A stretch of 64,000 bases of DNA, taken from Crambe crambe (Eukaryota > Porifera > Demospongiae > Poecilosclerida > Crambeidae). Of the stretch, positions 11,370-23,660 are shown one piece after another. Below the pieces are notes generated by a model. It worked only from the letters and a program-made list of their open reading frames with translations. It did no database searches and was not told the DNA's origin. Position 1 is the stretch's first letter; the number at the start of each line of letters is the position of its first letter. The position numbers and the translations under genes were made by a program. Where the stretch lies: positions 4,773,001 to 4,837,000 of the forward strand of contig OZ004584.1 in NCBI GenBank assembly GCA_963924555.1, written 5' to 3'.

Positions 11370-12155
11370 ATGGCCTGCACTGCTGATATATTTTCAAAGC
11401 CAATCGATTATGTTAATTCTCGTTTCAAAAGACCAGGAACTATTGGTTATTTTGACTTTGTTCTACTATCCTTGAACAAGTACAGCTCCCAAAGGCTGAA
11501 GGACTGCACTGACTTGAAAGTTCTTGACTATGGGTGTGGAGCCACTATGATACACACCATAAGTCTTACCCCCAAAGCTTCAGAAATAGTGCTGGCTGAA
11601 TACACTGAGCCTAACAGAGCATTCATCCAGAAATGGCTTGATAAGGATCCTTTGGCACACGACTGGACGCCTTACTTCAAGCATGTGGTGCAGACCCTCG
11701 AGGGAGGATCAGATGAGGAGGTTAAACAACGCGAGGAAGAGCTACGTCACAAAGTGAAGGCTGTAGTGCCATGCGATTTGACAAAGGAACAGTTCATTGC
11801 AGAAGGTTATGAAGGTCCATATGATGTGGTTATAAGCATTTTGTGCCTTGAAAATGTTGGTACTACTCTGGAAGATTTTGAGAGAAGCATTCAGCGATTG
11901 TCCACTTTGCTCTCTTCAGGGGGAAACCTCATACTCTATACAAGTGTGAGAGGCAAGAATGTGAAATACAGTGAAGGCTTCTTCATTATCAGTGGAGAGA
12001 GATTTTTTAACATAGCTATGTCGATAGATTTTATTACTAACACATTGAGAGGTGCTGGTTTCTGTAATGTGGAAAATATACCGTATAAAATTAATGGTCC
12101 AGTTGAAGTAGGAGCTCCTGAAGCTTATGAGTATATAACTGCTACAAAAAAGTAA
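11370..12155 (+). CDS. NNMT/PNMT/TEMT-family SAM-dependent methyltransferase
   Basis: This is an uninterrupted 261-codon frame from ATG at 11370 to TAA at 12153-12155. The N-terminus has the family's tyrosine-rich entry (GYFDFVLLSLNKY, about 26-38). Motif I is VLDYGCGATMIH (51-62). The adenosyl-binding acidic stretch is LAEYTEPN (75-82), followed by WLDKDP (89-94). YDVVIS (141-146) and GGNLILYTSV (174-183) match the later core strands. The length matches the usual 260-290 aa of nicotinamide/phenylethanolamine/thioether N- or S-methyltransferases. These cytosolic enzymes move a methyl group from SAM to small amines or thioethers; the substrate here cannot be told. The gene has no introns and sits opposite in strand inside an intron-sized gap of SMARCAL1 copy A. 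It is absent from the other copies. Confidence 0.87.
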   Translation: MACTADIFSKPIDYVNSRFKRPGTIGYFDFVLLSLNKYSSQRLKDCTDLKVLDYGCGATMIHTISLTPKASEIVLAEYTEPNRAFIQKWLDKDPLAHDWTPYFKHVVQTLEGGSDEEVKQREEELRHKVKAVVPCDLTKEQFIAEGYEGPYDVVISILCLENVGTTLEDFERSIQRLSTLLSSGGNLILYTSVRGKNVKYSEGFFIISGERFFNIAMSIDFITNTLRGAGFCNVENIPYKINGPVEVGAPEAYEYITATKK

Positions 12156-12220
12156 TGACAGTGGCTTTATTATTTATGGAGTAGGTATGTATAATACATA
12201 GCTATTATATATACTATAAT

Positions 12221-12546
12221 GAGAGTAAAAACATTTCTTCTAAATGAAAGAGTGATGTAGGCTTGAGTACATGACTATAAAAAGTACGGAAACAAGGTGC
12301 TGGTATGTACTTCATAAGCTCTACAGAATTGACAAACCCTACAATTGACATAAACCCTACATCGCTGCTGCCATATTATCCTTTTGGCTACACCTTGCAG
12401 CAATGTAGGGGTTTATATCAATTGTAGGGTTTGTCAATTCTGTAGAGCTTATGAAGTACATACCAGCACCTTGTTTCCGTACTTTTTATAGTCATGCACT
12501 CAAGCCTACATCACTCTTTCATTTAGAAGAAATGTTTTTACTCTCA
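12221..12546. mobile_element. Long foldback element 2
   Basis: The arms of about 140-150 bp pair around a short spacer. The ends read GAGAGTAAAAACATTTCTTC and its complement, and the arms contain CAATTGACATAAACCC-like sequence. The ends resemble foldback element 1 ('gtaaaaa..tttcttc') but the inner arm differs. The element lies directly 3' of the methyltransferase gene and may supply its 3' end. Confidence 0.82.
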
Positions 12547-12689
12547 CTTGTTTGCATACTTTTTTCAAGGGGCGTGGCTAAGGATGTCAAGAATGACCCT
12601 TTACCAAATAATCTTACCACGCCCACCGGAACTCAGCAAGACGGTTTTATCTCAGTGTATGTTGCTAACTGTGTCTACAAAGCGTTCTA

Positions 12690-13070
12690 GCATTCTAATG
12701 TTGTCTACGTAGCGTCTACGAAGTGTATAAACTAACTGTGCTGTCTACGAAGCGTTCGAGAATTTGAGTCGTCCACGAAGGCGTTCAAACGGCAATTGAC
12801 AGTTAGGACTTGAGCTGTACTTCATTTTGAACAATACCATTCCTTACCTGAGGTGTAGAGCTTCAAGATGGTACCAAGATCGTAGATATAGGATGAAGCA
12901 GTCGGGAGTTATGGCTGTCAAGCGTCCACGAAGGCACTCGGATGGCTAGGACTTGAGCTTTACTTTAATTTGAACAAGACCATTCCTTAAATCAGGTGTA
13001 GAGCTTCAATATGGTACCAAGATCGTAGATATAGGATGAAGCAGTCGGGAGTTATGGCTGTCAAGAAGAA
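12690..13070. repeat. Tandem direct repeats, about 140 bp period plus short units
   Basis: Two copies share GGTGTAGAGCTTCAA, then GATGGTACCAAGATCG and GATATAGGATGAAGCAGTCG (about 12850-12925 and 12990-13060). Upstream are shorter degenerate units with 'gtctacgaagcgt'. Noncoding. Confidence 0.75.
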
Positions 13071-14696
13071 GATTATTATTATCTTATTAATGAGCGTGGG
13101 CGTTTTGCGTGTCAAGCCTACATAGAGAGTGCTACCGCTCTCTGATAGAGTAGTGATAATACAGTGTTGTAGAGAATACTGATATCATTGTTCTTTCTAC
13201 ATGCTCACTCAGCAAAGGATTTATAGCCACATGGGCACCTGTACACACAAGGACAGGAAATTAAATACAACCACAACCACCCTTATAAATGATATCAATA
13301 CCCACCCTATGGTTGTGTGTTCACCAGGTGTAACAATATTTCGATCTTAACCATAAGTAGGCATTTCAGTATAACTGACACTGCAGTGTATACGGACATG
13401 CATGTACTTGTACCTTAGAAGTCAGAGATTCACAGATGGAGTCCAGCATGGATTTATGATGGCCAAAGACAATAAGCTTACGGCCTCCTTCCAGTAAATC
13501 CAAAATGTAGTTGCTATGTACAATAACAGTAAGGGGGTGGGGGAGAGAAATAAAAAAATATATATGCTCTATAGCATTCCAAAGAAACATTCCATAGCTC
13601 TGAGAGTCTATTTCTGATTGTGATATCACAATACTTTGTGCTAGAGACTGAATTTCAACACACTACACTCACTTCACAGCTGGTATTTTGATCCTCCCAG
13701 TTTTCTCATAGAGTGGAAGCAAAGCAGATTTTCTCTCTTTTGCCTGTACAAAATTAGTAGTTAATATCATCAAACAAATATCATTCTCAAGCACCTTCAG
13801 TCTTCCAGCTCTGTTTAACTCTTGTTTCATATCCTTCATGTCCTTACTCTTTGCCTTAGTCAGAGCAGGATCCAACAACACCTGTACATACCAGCCCGTT
13901 GCCAATAGTGATAATCAATAGCTACTGCACATGCTCAGAAGCCTGATGTACGTACCATTTGGCGTCTCTTTGTAGGGAGTTGATCCAACACATCACTTTT
14001 CATTCTCCTACCATGCAAGGAACATAGATTAGAAGTGGGAGGGAGGGAAACAAAAACAAGTAAATAATCGTATTACCTTATCATGACAGCTTCTTCCATG
14101 TACATTTGAAGCTCCTGCATGTTGGATGATCCACTGAAGTTCCAGCCAAAGTGATCCTTATACACAAAGATGCAAAATGTTATAGCTGCGGCTGAGCGGT
14201 TACATACACCTGGTCGAGCCAGGACGCCTATGCACTAAGCAGGCACTAGAGCCGGCCAGAGCTCGCAAGAGCCTGGCTAGGAACTTGCAGGACTTATTAT
14301 CTTTTCTCAGCAAGTGGAGTGGGCACCTAGACCACAGTTACACCCTGAAAATTTCAGTTTCAGCTGAGTTCAACTGGTGGCATGGTGCTAAACTCTCCAA
14401 CGGTATACATCGAAATCTCAATCTAATGCCCACCCCCCATGCCTTCTGAATCCCCCTTTCCACGTTGACCTGTTTACCTTGAATCCATTACAATATCTAA
14501 TTCCAAATTGGATAACAGACACACTTTGGAAGTTTCTGTCCAGCATGTTGATTTGTGTAAAGAGTTCAATAGGTCTGGAGAGAGCTGGAGTCCCTGATAG
14601 AAGCAGTGGATGCTTGGCTCTCTGCATGAGGGGTAATACTTACTAGTAATCTGGGACTTAAAACTTCACCTACAGGGGATCTCTAAGTAATAGTCA

Positions 14697-14757
14697 TAGT
14701 ACGGTGCCGAGGAAATTAAGGCCGTTCACAGCCATAATTTCCTCGGCACCGTACTAT
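14697..14757. repeat. Perfect-arm hairpin
   Basis: AGTACGGTGCCGAGGAAATT and its complement surround a spacer of about 20 nt. It is part of a roughly 715-bp block (14682-15398) present in copy A and absent from the matching site of copy B. Confidence 0.75.
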
Positions 14758-14764
14758 AACTATT

Positions 14765-15395
14765 ATATATCCCACCTGATTGGCTAGAATCCTACCGCAG
14801 TTACCATAGACACCTAGCTAGCCGTAGCAACAATCATGGCAGAATCCACTTCTACCTCTGAGTATCCTTGCATGCCCATATGAAAGGTACTGCCTAGCGC
14901 CTAGCATGTGTGAGTGGACTGGCAGCTGTCTCGGGGCTTTCAGCGAGTCTCCGCCCACATCTGCAGTCATTATACAACCACTTACTGACTCGAAGGTTGA
15001 TGCCCTCCTTGGCGAGCATGCACATGCTGCTAGCAACGAGCTCCTCAGCTCCCCGGCCCCAAGTCCACAGCCACAGCTGAGTTAGAAACGGAAAATGCAC
15101 TACGTTTTGAATGTGCCTCTGAGAAAGAGCTAGCAAAGCTAGCAGAGGGGATAGTTCCACAGAACTAGATTTTGCCATACTGGGAGCTCCATCACTATCA
15201 TGCTCTCTTTATTATCTCAAAGAATAACTAGCTATAGAAAAGACAATTTGTAGAAAAGAGGCCATTATAGATGGCATAGAGATGCATTTCACTTGGCCTG
15301 GGGGAGGCCGGTATTATAGTTTCACCTGGGGGAGGCCGGTAGTACAGTTAATGTCCAGCCCTCCTATAGGAATAAATGTACTAGGTGGGATATAT
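14765..15395. mobile_element. TIR element in SMARCAL1-A intron
   Basis: The terminal inverted repeats ATATATCCCACCT and AGGTGGGATATAT bound about 630 bp. Copy B goes straight from the 'cttcacctacag' flank to 'ttggtattgcaag' with none of this DNA. A 94-codon minus-strand frame (14894-15178) could be a remnant, but it was not recognised. Confidence 0.65.
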
Positions 15396-15961
15396 GGTGG
15401 TGGTATTGCAAGTGCATATTAATTAGATTATGCTTATCATGTGTCAAAACTTGAACAATTGGGTTATGTAAACTGTATCCCTAAGGTGGAAGACATGTTA
15501 TGGTATTGTAAGTGCATATTAATTAGATTAACCACATGCTGCAATCTCATGTAAACTGTGGTTTAATTAAGGTGGTGATGTGTTGCTATGGCATTACAAG
15601 TGCATAGTAATTAGCAGAGTGCATGCTAGGGCCAGGCCCACACTGCTACAGAGTCAAGGCTACAAGAAGGCTACTGATCTGGATACCAAAAATCTTCACT
15701 TCAGAATGCGGTAGAGCTACTAACTGCTTTTGTTAATTTTTTCTTATCTATTGGACCAGAAGAATACCTACAAGTCTCCCTCTATCTTGACATGTACAGC
15801 ATGGATTACTTCAGCTCTAAGGTATCAAGCCTGCTCTTCAACCTAGTATTAAGAAAGTGTTCCTTGATTTCTTGTAACTTTTTCCTATTTTTGATACCAC
15901 CACCTTAACTGTACTTCAACCTTTCGACCTATTTCCACACCAAATTTTGATCCTCATTATA

Positions 15962-16499
15962 CCGTAAATCGGGAAATTTTCGCATAAAATATCTTCGCAT
16001 TTTATTTTTTTCGATGTGTTTATTATTCGTTTTTTGAATCACCCGTGAATTATTTTCAACAATGAAAATTTCGCTACTATATCCAGGGCAGCAAGTGCTA
16101 GCGTAATTCCAGATCACTTACTGTGTTCGTGGCTACCATGTGTACCGTGACATGTGGGATGCCAGTCTAGGTGAAACGCTAGAGTGTGAGAGGGAGCCAA
16201 CGAATGGAAAGGACAGGTACGCGGTGGCAGTGAAGAAATCAGGTACGATTGTAACACATGTGGTCGAAAGAAAATCTCACTCTGCCTCCACTTCACAATT
16301 CGCTCGAGCAATAACCGGAAGACCATCCTTCAGCTGAAGAGAGACTGCAAGCTAGCTAGCTAATAATACGCAATGTGCTTCCTACCGAATATTTTCAATG
16401 TTTTAATAATCCGTTGTAGAAAATATTTCATGTGTTTAATTTTCGATGTTTGAGCCAACCGCAAATTATTTTTAACAGCGAAAATTTCCCGATTTACGG
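15962..16499. mobile_element. TA-flanked TIR element carrying a captured coding fragment
   Basis: The TIRs CCGTAAATCGGGAAATTTTC and its complement are flanked by TA on both sides. The matching site in copy B near 23938 has a single TA and no element, which is the expected paralogous empty site of a Tc1/mariner-type insertion. Inside lies a plus-strand segment (16140-16337) reading RDMWDASLGETLECEREP then KDRYAVAVKKSG. I recognise this as a HIRAN-like fragment commonly scattered in invertebrate genomes; it then loses similarity. No transposase is present, so the element is non-autonomous. Confidence 0.8.
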
Positions 16500-16659
16500 T
16501 AAGTGAGCAGCTTTCACACATACCAGGGTTTCATACAGCAGAGGGGGAAAGGGAAGAGATCCTGATAGAAATTTCCCCCCTTAACCAATTACTGAATGTG
16601 CCTTAAAAATCTTTTATATAGCACATTTTTTCCTCACACAAGTATGTCCATGCAGTCCC

Positions 16660-16661
<2 letters not shown>

Positions 16662-16692
<31 letters not shown>
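16662..16692. repeat. Poly-C tract
   Basis: There is a run of about 30 C in a SMARCAL1-A intron. Copy B has only a few C at the same place. Confidence 0.9.
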
Positions 16693-16694
<2 letters not shown>

Positions 16695-17878
16695 TATCCA
16701 AAATTCCTGTATGAAACCCTGCATGCATGCATACATACATACAAACATACATACATATATACAAACCTTCACTATAGGAGCTATGGCTTTATAGCGAGCA
16801 GTTTTCATATTCTTCAAGAAATGAGACTCATCCTGATGAAAACATACATAGCATAGTTACTACACTGTACAAGTTATAGACACTGCACACATGCAACTAA
16901 TACATTATACTCCTCCTTTTGCTAAAAATTAATAGAGACCAGATTGTCACTACATTGCACAAGTTGTAGACACTGTACACATGCAACTAATACATTATAC
17001 GTAGTTCCCTCCTCTCCTCCCTTTGCTAAAATAGAGACCAGATTGTTACTACATTGTACAAGCTGTAGACACTGTATACATGCAGCTAATATACTCCTCT
17101 CCTCCCTTTGCTAAAATAGAGACCAGATTATTTCTATTTAAATGCAGCATTGGCTCCTGCTAAAGCTCTAACCACACACACCTTAAGTCATACTTAGTAA
17201 AGCTTAAGTCAAGCTACAACCAGATAACTACAGTACATACCACATGCAAACTTATACTAAATGACGTGCAGTAGAGCACATGGTGATCGAAAGAAAGACT
17301 GAATGAGAATCCTCAGCCATCAGGTACATAATTTAAAGTCTATGTAATAACACGCAATAACGACTACTCAGACTCACATTTAGATAGAGAAAGTGCAGGC
17401 AACTGAAATCAATAGGCAAACCCATAATCAAACTGCTAACGTGGTAGCTTGCACACCAAAAGCCAACAGATACAAGTATAAGTCACATGATGTCACTTAG
17501 GAGTCATAAGACGGGTCATGAGAACTACAACAGTCAAGTTCAAGAGGCATATCTTATAATGACACAGTCCAGACTCCTGTGGGAGTGGTCCTGCCCCTTT
17601 TATAGTTAGCCATATATAGGTCGCTAATGGGACTGAAACCTGTGGTTGGTGATGATCAAATTGGGTTCTCCCCTGATGAAGTTCTCATTCTCAAAGAAAA
17701 AAGAAAGAAGACAAAGAGAGACGCTATAAACTTGAACAACTCATCTCACAATCATACCATCTCAAATTATAATGGATTAATTTGATTAAGCTCCTAGTAG
17801 GTGATCTCTACCTGTGATGAAGCAAGGGACAAAGGTCATACACTTTGTTTTTTCTCCTTTTATTTCTCTTTCAATCCC

Positions 17879-17948
<70 letters not shown>
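17879..17948. repeat. (CA)n microsatellite, copy A
   Basis: About 34 CA units lie next to the WLPSL exon on the intron side. The matching tract in copy B is 25096-25153. Confidence 0.95.
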
Positions 17949-17949
<1 letters not shown>

Positions 17950-18189
17950 TGATATTACTCAACTGCAATGACAGCATCAAAGTTCCTCTGTCTAAGTTCC
18001 TTGGCCATTCTAACGGCAAGGTCATAGCTTATGATGTTGACCAGGCTCCTTGAGGCTCGACTCTTAGAGTCATAAAAGACATTCACATCTTCTTCCTGTA
18101 GTGAAGGCAGCCAGCGATGAAATGCCTGCAGCAATAGAACAGACATTTTCATGGGACTTTTGAGTAGACTAGAGCTTTTATATCACATA

Positions 18190-18236
18190 ATGTGTATGTA
18201 TGTATGTATGTATGTATGTATGTATGTATGTATGTA

Positions 18237-18291
<55 letters not shown>

Positions 18292-18382
18292 ATGTATGTA
18301 TGTATGTGTGTATGTATGTATGTATGTATGTGTGTGTATGTATGTATGTATGTATGTATGTATGTATGTATGTATGTATGTA
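18190..18382. repeat. (TATG)n / (TG)n compound microsatellite, copy A
   Basis: About 190 bp of TATG units with an internal TG run lie in the intron between the motif I and WLPSL exons. Copy B has a variant at 25398-25558. Copy C has a shorter run in reversed orientation at about 35802-35850. Confidence 0.95.
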
Positions 18383-20589
18383 GTTCTGCTGATTAAAAAA
18401 AAACAACAATATTCATATTAAAAAAGTCGACTAATGACTTTACAGTGCCACGCAGTACTTTGACAACATTATTGTTCTGTCTAGAAAACAGAGCTTAACT
18501 TTTAAATCTGCTTATCCTTACCTGTGCCCAAGCCAGTCGAACTGATGATGGACAGACCACAAGCAGAGGCCAGTCCTCGTGGTAGTAGTTCATTATAGCA
18601 ATAGCTTGCAGGGTTTTCCCCAATCCCATGTCATCGGCTATCAGCACACGTCCTCCACGTCTTATGGAATATCTGTACATACAACATGCATGACATGTGT
18701 ACAGCAACAGCACTAGTCCAGGGATACATGTTCAGTTTACCCAATGCTCACAATAGTGCTATGTTTACCCAATGGTCTTCACAGAAATAAACTGCATGTT
18801 TAGTTTACCCAATGGTCTTCACAGAAATAAACTACAATGTTATACATACATGTTCCAATGGTCTTCACACCGAAATAAATTAAGTTTACCCAATGGTCTT
18901 CACAGTAAAAAACTATAACGTTAATCTTGATTTAGGGAATGACTCTATGGCTTGACTTACTCCACTCCTTCCCGTTGGAATTGCATGAGAGTGGAGGAGA
19001 GCTTGGAACTGACCCTAGTCCAGTCTGTGGCAGTGCTGCCTACAGTAGCTAAAGAAGTCGACTTATTCTGACAGGTGGACTTGACGTAGTGCTGGAAAAG
19101 CTTGATGACTGCCTTCGGTATCAGATTCATCTCGATATGCTTGCACTCCTTTCGAATTGAATCAACTGCAAGAGAGGGGCACAAAATTCCATCAGGCATA
19201 ATTTCATGGACAAAAATACTAAAATCTCCACTATGCAGTATCTAAGTAGCTGGATGAAAGATTTTGTATAACTGAATACCTAAGTGATTATAATCTTCTA
19301 CAGCAAAACTCCAAGTGGAATTCTTTGCATCTGCAATCAGAAATACTGATAACACTTCTTTCCTGGTGGGTGTGCCCAAGAAGAAACTGCTGTTTTACCA
19401 TACAATCTAGTTCCCATTCCCTTGAAGATCTCAATCACTCGAGCATCGAAAGGCACCACAACTTTGAATCTCTCCTTGGAAACCATCACAAAATTGGCCT
19501 TAATCTTCTTCTGCAATGTCAAGAGCTGACCACTAGTCCCAGCAGTAGCAGCAAAAGTATTTGGCTTTGACTGGTGAGCTAGTGGTGGTACATAGTATCA
19601 GGTTAAAAAATAAAAAATAATAAAAAGTACTTGGACTGATAAAGACACCCTTTACAGTATTATGGAAAGAGAAGTGCATTGATGAAGTGGTGGTGGTGGT
19701 GGTGGGAGGAGAAAGGAACTTGACTAGCTGGTGTCGTGAGATTGTGGGGTCATTTATACTCAGAAATACTTGGCATAGACTTGTATAAGCTCATTGGAAA
19801 CTCATCTTTTAGGGACTTCCCCTCACATCCCACCTTAAAGATCTTACTTGAAAAACAGGTTGAGTTAGTAGATGTAGAAGAAGCAGTGGTTGGCTTTGAC
19901 TGGTAAACTGGTGGGGACAGTCGTTTGGAAACTGGTGGATGATGAGCAGATGATGGAGGCTTTGTGGAGAAGAGAAAGGTTGCGCTAGGTAACCGAAAAA
20001 ATTTGGGGGAGAGGGTGGGGGGGGGGGGATATATAATTAAAGGACATAGAAACAGAGTGGGAAAAGGACACTCTACACTGTGCCAAGATATTGCTAGGTT
20101 TACCTTTCTTTGGTGGACACTTGTTTGATGGATATGCATAACTGGATGATTTGAGGTCGAGTTGATGTGTAAGACCTGATGAAGATATCCCTGGATTTTT
20201 ATACTGACAAACATGAGATGATAGGTATGAATTCTGAGGAGCTGGTTGTTTAGATACAGTTTGTTGAAGGGAATTGTGGGGGTTTGAACTTAAAGAATCT
20301 TGAGCTATTCTCTTCCTCTTCGCCAGCAACTTTTCTCGAGCGACCTTTTTGTTCTGCTCTATTCTCAGGAGCTGGTCTGCTGTCAGAGATTTGGAAATAG
20401 CTGGAGTTGAAGAGGAGCAGTTTCTGTTGAGTCAGCAAACATTATCGACCCTTTTCCATATTATTGGTATGGCAGGTCTATTAGTGTTGAGCAGCAAGTT
20501 CTTTTAGTAGGAACCTGCAAAATTATGTGCGTGTAAAGATCGATTTGTATGCTATGTAGTACTACTGGGAAGTTAGTAGACAGTGTTAC

Positions 20590-20834
20590 CAAAAGGACTT
20601 TATACTAATGATTCAGATATCATATCTTCATCTTGAAGCAAAGATGGCTGTTGGCTGTTGCTTGTCCCAGAGGGAGTGTTTCTTTTCCAAGCTCATCTCT
20701 GTCAAGAAGTGATGAGGAGCCTGGAGTGTGGCCTTTGACCTACCAACCCATCAGGGCTACGACTCTGACAACCCCCTAGTTGTGGGAGATGTGGCATGGC
20801 TGGAGTGGCAGTGAATTCTGTGGAATATATGAAG
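20590..20834 (+). pseudogene. Methylmalonyl-CoA mutase 5' remnant A (exon 1 fused to exon 3)
   Basis: The sequence follows mutase exon 1 ([12 protein letters not shown]) up to about SDEEPG. It then jumps directly into exon 3 ([19 protein letters not shown], to the exon 3 donor). The mature exon 1 end, intron 1, exon 2 and intron 2 are missing. It lies head-to-head with SMARCAL1 copy A, just as the intact gene lies next to copy D. Confidence 0.88.
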
Positions 20835-20966
20835 GTACACTAATTACTGTTGGTATTATTAACAGTATGAATAGCTAAATCGATAGTAAAATTCCATACC
20901 AAGTAGAAAAATTGAATGAGCTAAAATTATGAAACACATTCATATAAGGCTACCGGTTACAACACA

Positions 20967-21166
20967 NNNNNNNNNNNNNNNNNNNNNNNNNNNNNNNNNN
21001 NNNNNNNNNNNNNNNNNNNNNNNNNNNNNNNNNNNNNNNNNNNNNNNNNNNNNNNNNNNNNNNNNNNNNNNNNNNNNNNNNNNNNNNNNNNNNNNNNNNN
21101 NNNNNNNNNNNNNNNNNNNNNNNNNNNNNNNNNNNNNNNNNNNNNNNNNNNNNNNNNNNNNNNNNN
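20967..21166. other. Assembly gap, 200 N
   Basis: A run of exactly 200 N, probably a default-size scaffold gap. The 3' part of SMARCAL1 copy B and the downstream part of module A would be expected here. Copies A and B may be misjoined haplotypes or true tandem copies. Confidence 0.97.
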
Positions 21167-22883
21167 ACAAGTAGGCATTTCATGAGAATAAGTACAACTG
21201 ACGCTGCAGTGTATATGGACATGACACTGTAGTGTATACGGACATGCATGTACTTGTACCTTAGAAGTCAGAGATTCACAGATGGAGTCCAGCATGGATT
21301 TATGATGGCCAAAGACAATAAGCTTACGGCCTCCTTCCATTAGATCCAAAATGTAGTTGCTATGTACAATTAACAGTAGAAGGTGGAGAGGGAAATAAAA
21401 AAATATGCTCTATAGCATTCCATAGAAACATTCCATAGCAAGCCATAGTTGTGATATCACAAGACTTAGTGCTAGAGACTGAATCTCAACACACTTACTA
21501 CACTCACTTCACAGCTGCTATTTTGATCCTCCCAGTTTTCTCATAGAGTGGAAGCAAAGCAGATTTCCTCTCTTTTGCCTGTACAAAATTAGTAGTTAAT
21601 ATCATCAAACAAAATTAATATCATCCTCAAGCACCTTCAGTTTTCCAGCTCTGTTTAACTCTTGTTTCATATCCTTCAAGTACTTACTCTTTGCCTTAGT
21701 CAGAGCAGGATCCAACAACACCTGTACATACCAGCCAGTTGCCAATAGTAGCTACTGCATGCACATGCTCAGAAGCATAATGTACCATTTGGCGTCTCTT
21801 TGTAGGGAGTTGATCCAACACATCACTTTTCATTCTCCTACCATGGAACATAGATTAGAAGTGGGAGGGAGGAAAACAAAAACAAGTATAAAATAATCCT
21901 ATTACCTTATCATTACAGCTTCTTCCATGTACATTTGAAGCTCCTGCATGTTGGATGCTCCACTGAAGTTCCAGCCAAAGTGATCCTTACACACAAAGAT
22001 GCAAAATCTTATAGCTGCGGCTGAGCGGTTACATACACCCAAGACGCCTATGCACTAAGCAGGCACTAGAGCCGGCCAGAGCTCGCAAGAGCCTGGCTAG
22101 GAACTTGCAGGACTGACTATCTTTTCTCAGCAAGTGGAGTGGGCATCTAGACCAGAGTAACACCCTGAACATTTCAGGTACCTATTTCCAGCTGAGTTCA
22201 ACTGGTGGCATGGTGTTAGACTCTCTAACGGTATACATCGACATCTCAATCTAATGCTGCCCCCCCCCCCCCCCCCCCCCCCCATGCCTTCTGAATCCCC
22301 CTTTCCATGTTGACCTGTTTACCTTGAATCCATTACAATATCTAATTCCAAACTGGATCATGGACACACTTTGGAAGTTTCTGTCCAGCATGTTGATTTG
22401 TGTAAAGAGTTCAATAGGTCTGGAGAGAGCTGGAGTCCCTGATAGAAGCAGTGAATGCTTGGCTCTCTGCATGAGGGGTGAATACTTATTAGTAATCTGG
22501 GACTTCAAACTTCACCTACAGGAAGACCTTGGTATTGCAAGTGCATATTAAATTAGATTATGCTTATCATGTGTCAAAAATTGAACAATTGGGTTATGTA
22601 AACTGTATCCCTAAGGTTGAAGACATGTTGCTATGGTATTGCAAGTGCATATTAATTAGATTAACCACAGGCTGCTATCTCATGTAAACTTTGGTTTAAT
22701 TAAGGTGGTGAAGACTGAAGACCTTGTTGCTATGGCATTACAAGTGCATAGTAATTAGATTGCTTTGCAGAGTGCATGCTAGGGCCAGGCCACACTGCTA
22801 CTACAAGAAGGCTACTGATTACTACAAATCTGGATACCAAAAATCTCCACTTCTGAATGTGGTAACTGCATTTGTTATTTTTT

Positions 22884-23660
22884 GCCTCGGCACCGAAGTG
22901 CCGAGGCGCAGTGCTGGAAGCGACTATGATCGGCGATGGTGGTACGTTTCACGCGCACGCGCAATGATGCACGATGATGCGTATCGAGCACGTGCATTGA
23001 TAAAGTACTAAGGACAAACAGACAGGCTCAGCTCAGGCTCGCAGTTACTACGCGATAACTCTAGTACTGATGATTCTTGGCCGTCTTTGCCAACAAATCA
23101 AGCCCATTATCACATGCAGAGAACTGACTAAAAGACAGCAGTGAACAAAAACAACAGAGATTGCAAGGTACACGAACTAGTGCTTCGTTTGAAGTGTCAA
23201 AGAGAGAGCCATGGTGAAGGAGAATCTCAGAACTAAGACTTTGAGGCTTCCAAACAATGAGAGAATCCAGTATACATACTTCAATCAAGCTATGCTGAGA
23301 ATAACCATTAAACGACAGTTGAACAGCAAGAATAGTGTGTAAATACTAATCTTACTACAATAATTATAAGCCATGTTGCTCAGTGTGCTTTATTTGGAAC
23401 TCTCCACAGAAAAGAAGCTGAGAGAAATATTTTGGCAACATTTTGTAAAAACATTTGACCCCACAACCCCCCACACTTTTCATTAATTATTCATTAATTA
23501 TGCCCATGAGTGTTCAGCCAATCATCCTTGTAGGACTCTGGTTTCAAGCCGGTGATCCTCAGTGTATCTTTATTGTCTCTTATATACCACTGTCACGTCG
23601 TATTCACTATAAAGCATTTAAAATTAAAATTAAATAGAGGTTGCACTTAAGTGCCGAGGC
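22884..23660. mobile_element. Element bounded by 'gccgaggc' hairpin ends, copy B only
   Basis: About 780 bp begin with a hairpin GCCTCGGCACCGAAGTGCCG and end with AAGTGCCGAGGC. Copy A runs uninterrupted across this point (about 15732). No transposase was seen. The related 'ggtgccgagg' palindrome at 14697 in copy A suggests a shared family. Confidence 0.65.

Larger units (their letters stand above)
8368..20417 (-). pseudogene. SMARCAL1-like annealing helicase, copy A (broken)
   Basis: SMARCAL1 is a nuclear SNF2-family ATPase that rewinds RPA-coated DNA at stalled forks. Exons in order: N-terminal RPA-binding-like segment (20104-20417; LTADQLLRIEQNKK), linker (19848-19984 onward), HARP domain (about 19399-19580 and 19280-19330; YDAKNSTWSFAVEDY), FQREGVE (about 18957-19168), motif I (about 18522-18668; DDMGLGKT), WLPSL (about 17957-18128), motif II DESH (about 16766-16832), motif III LSGTPALSRP (about 14478-14628), then exons near 14090-14160, 13955-14010, 13750-13880, 13674-13742, 13430-13505, 10832-10950 (HIRIDG), a split ELFWNPG exon, motif VI (8965-9068; [11 protein letters not shown]) and the C-terminus (8368-8710). 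Lesions: a 41-nt deletion relative to copy B removes the start codon; a 10-nt deletion shifts the linker exon; about 1.24 kb is inserted in the ELFWNPG exon; and the HIRIDG exon has an apparent frameshift. The gene family is certain; loss of function is strongly suggested. Confidence 0.88.

Noticed and set aside
17786..18053. CVCV/HTHT peptides
   Set aside because: They are translations of a CA microsatellite.
18149..18421. Open frames rich in MYVC or HTYI on both strands
   Set aside because: They are translations of the TATG/TG microsatellite in an intron; the same holds at 25357-25599.
20929..21349. Open frames crossing the N run
   Set aside because: Unknown bases were read as open codons; only the IVFGHHK exon at 21255-21345 is real.
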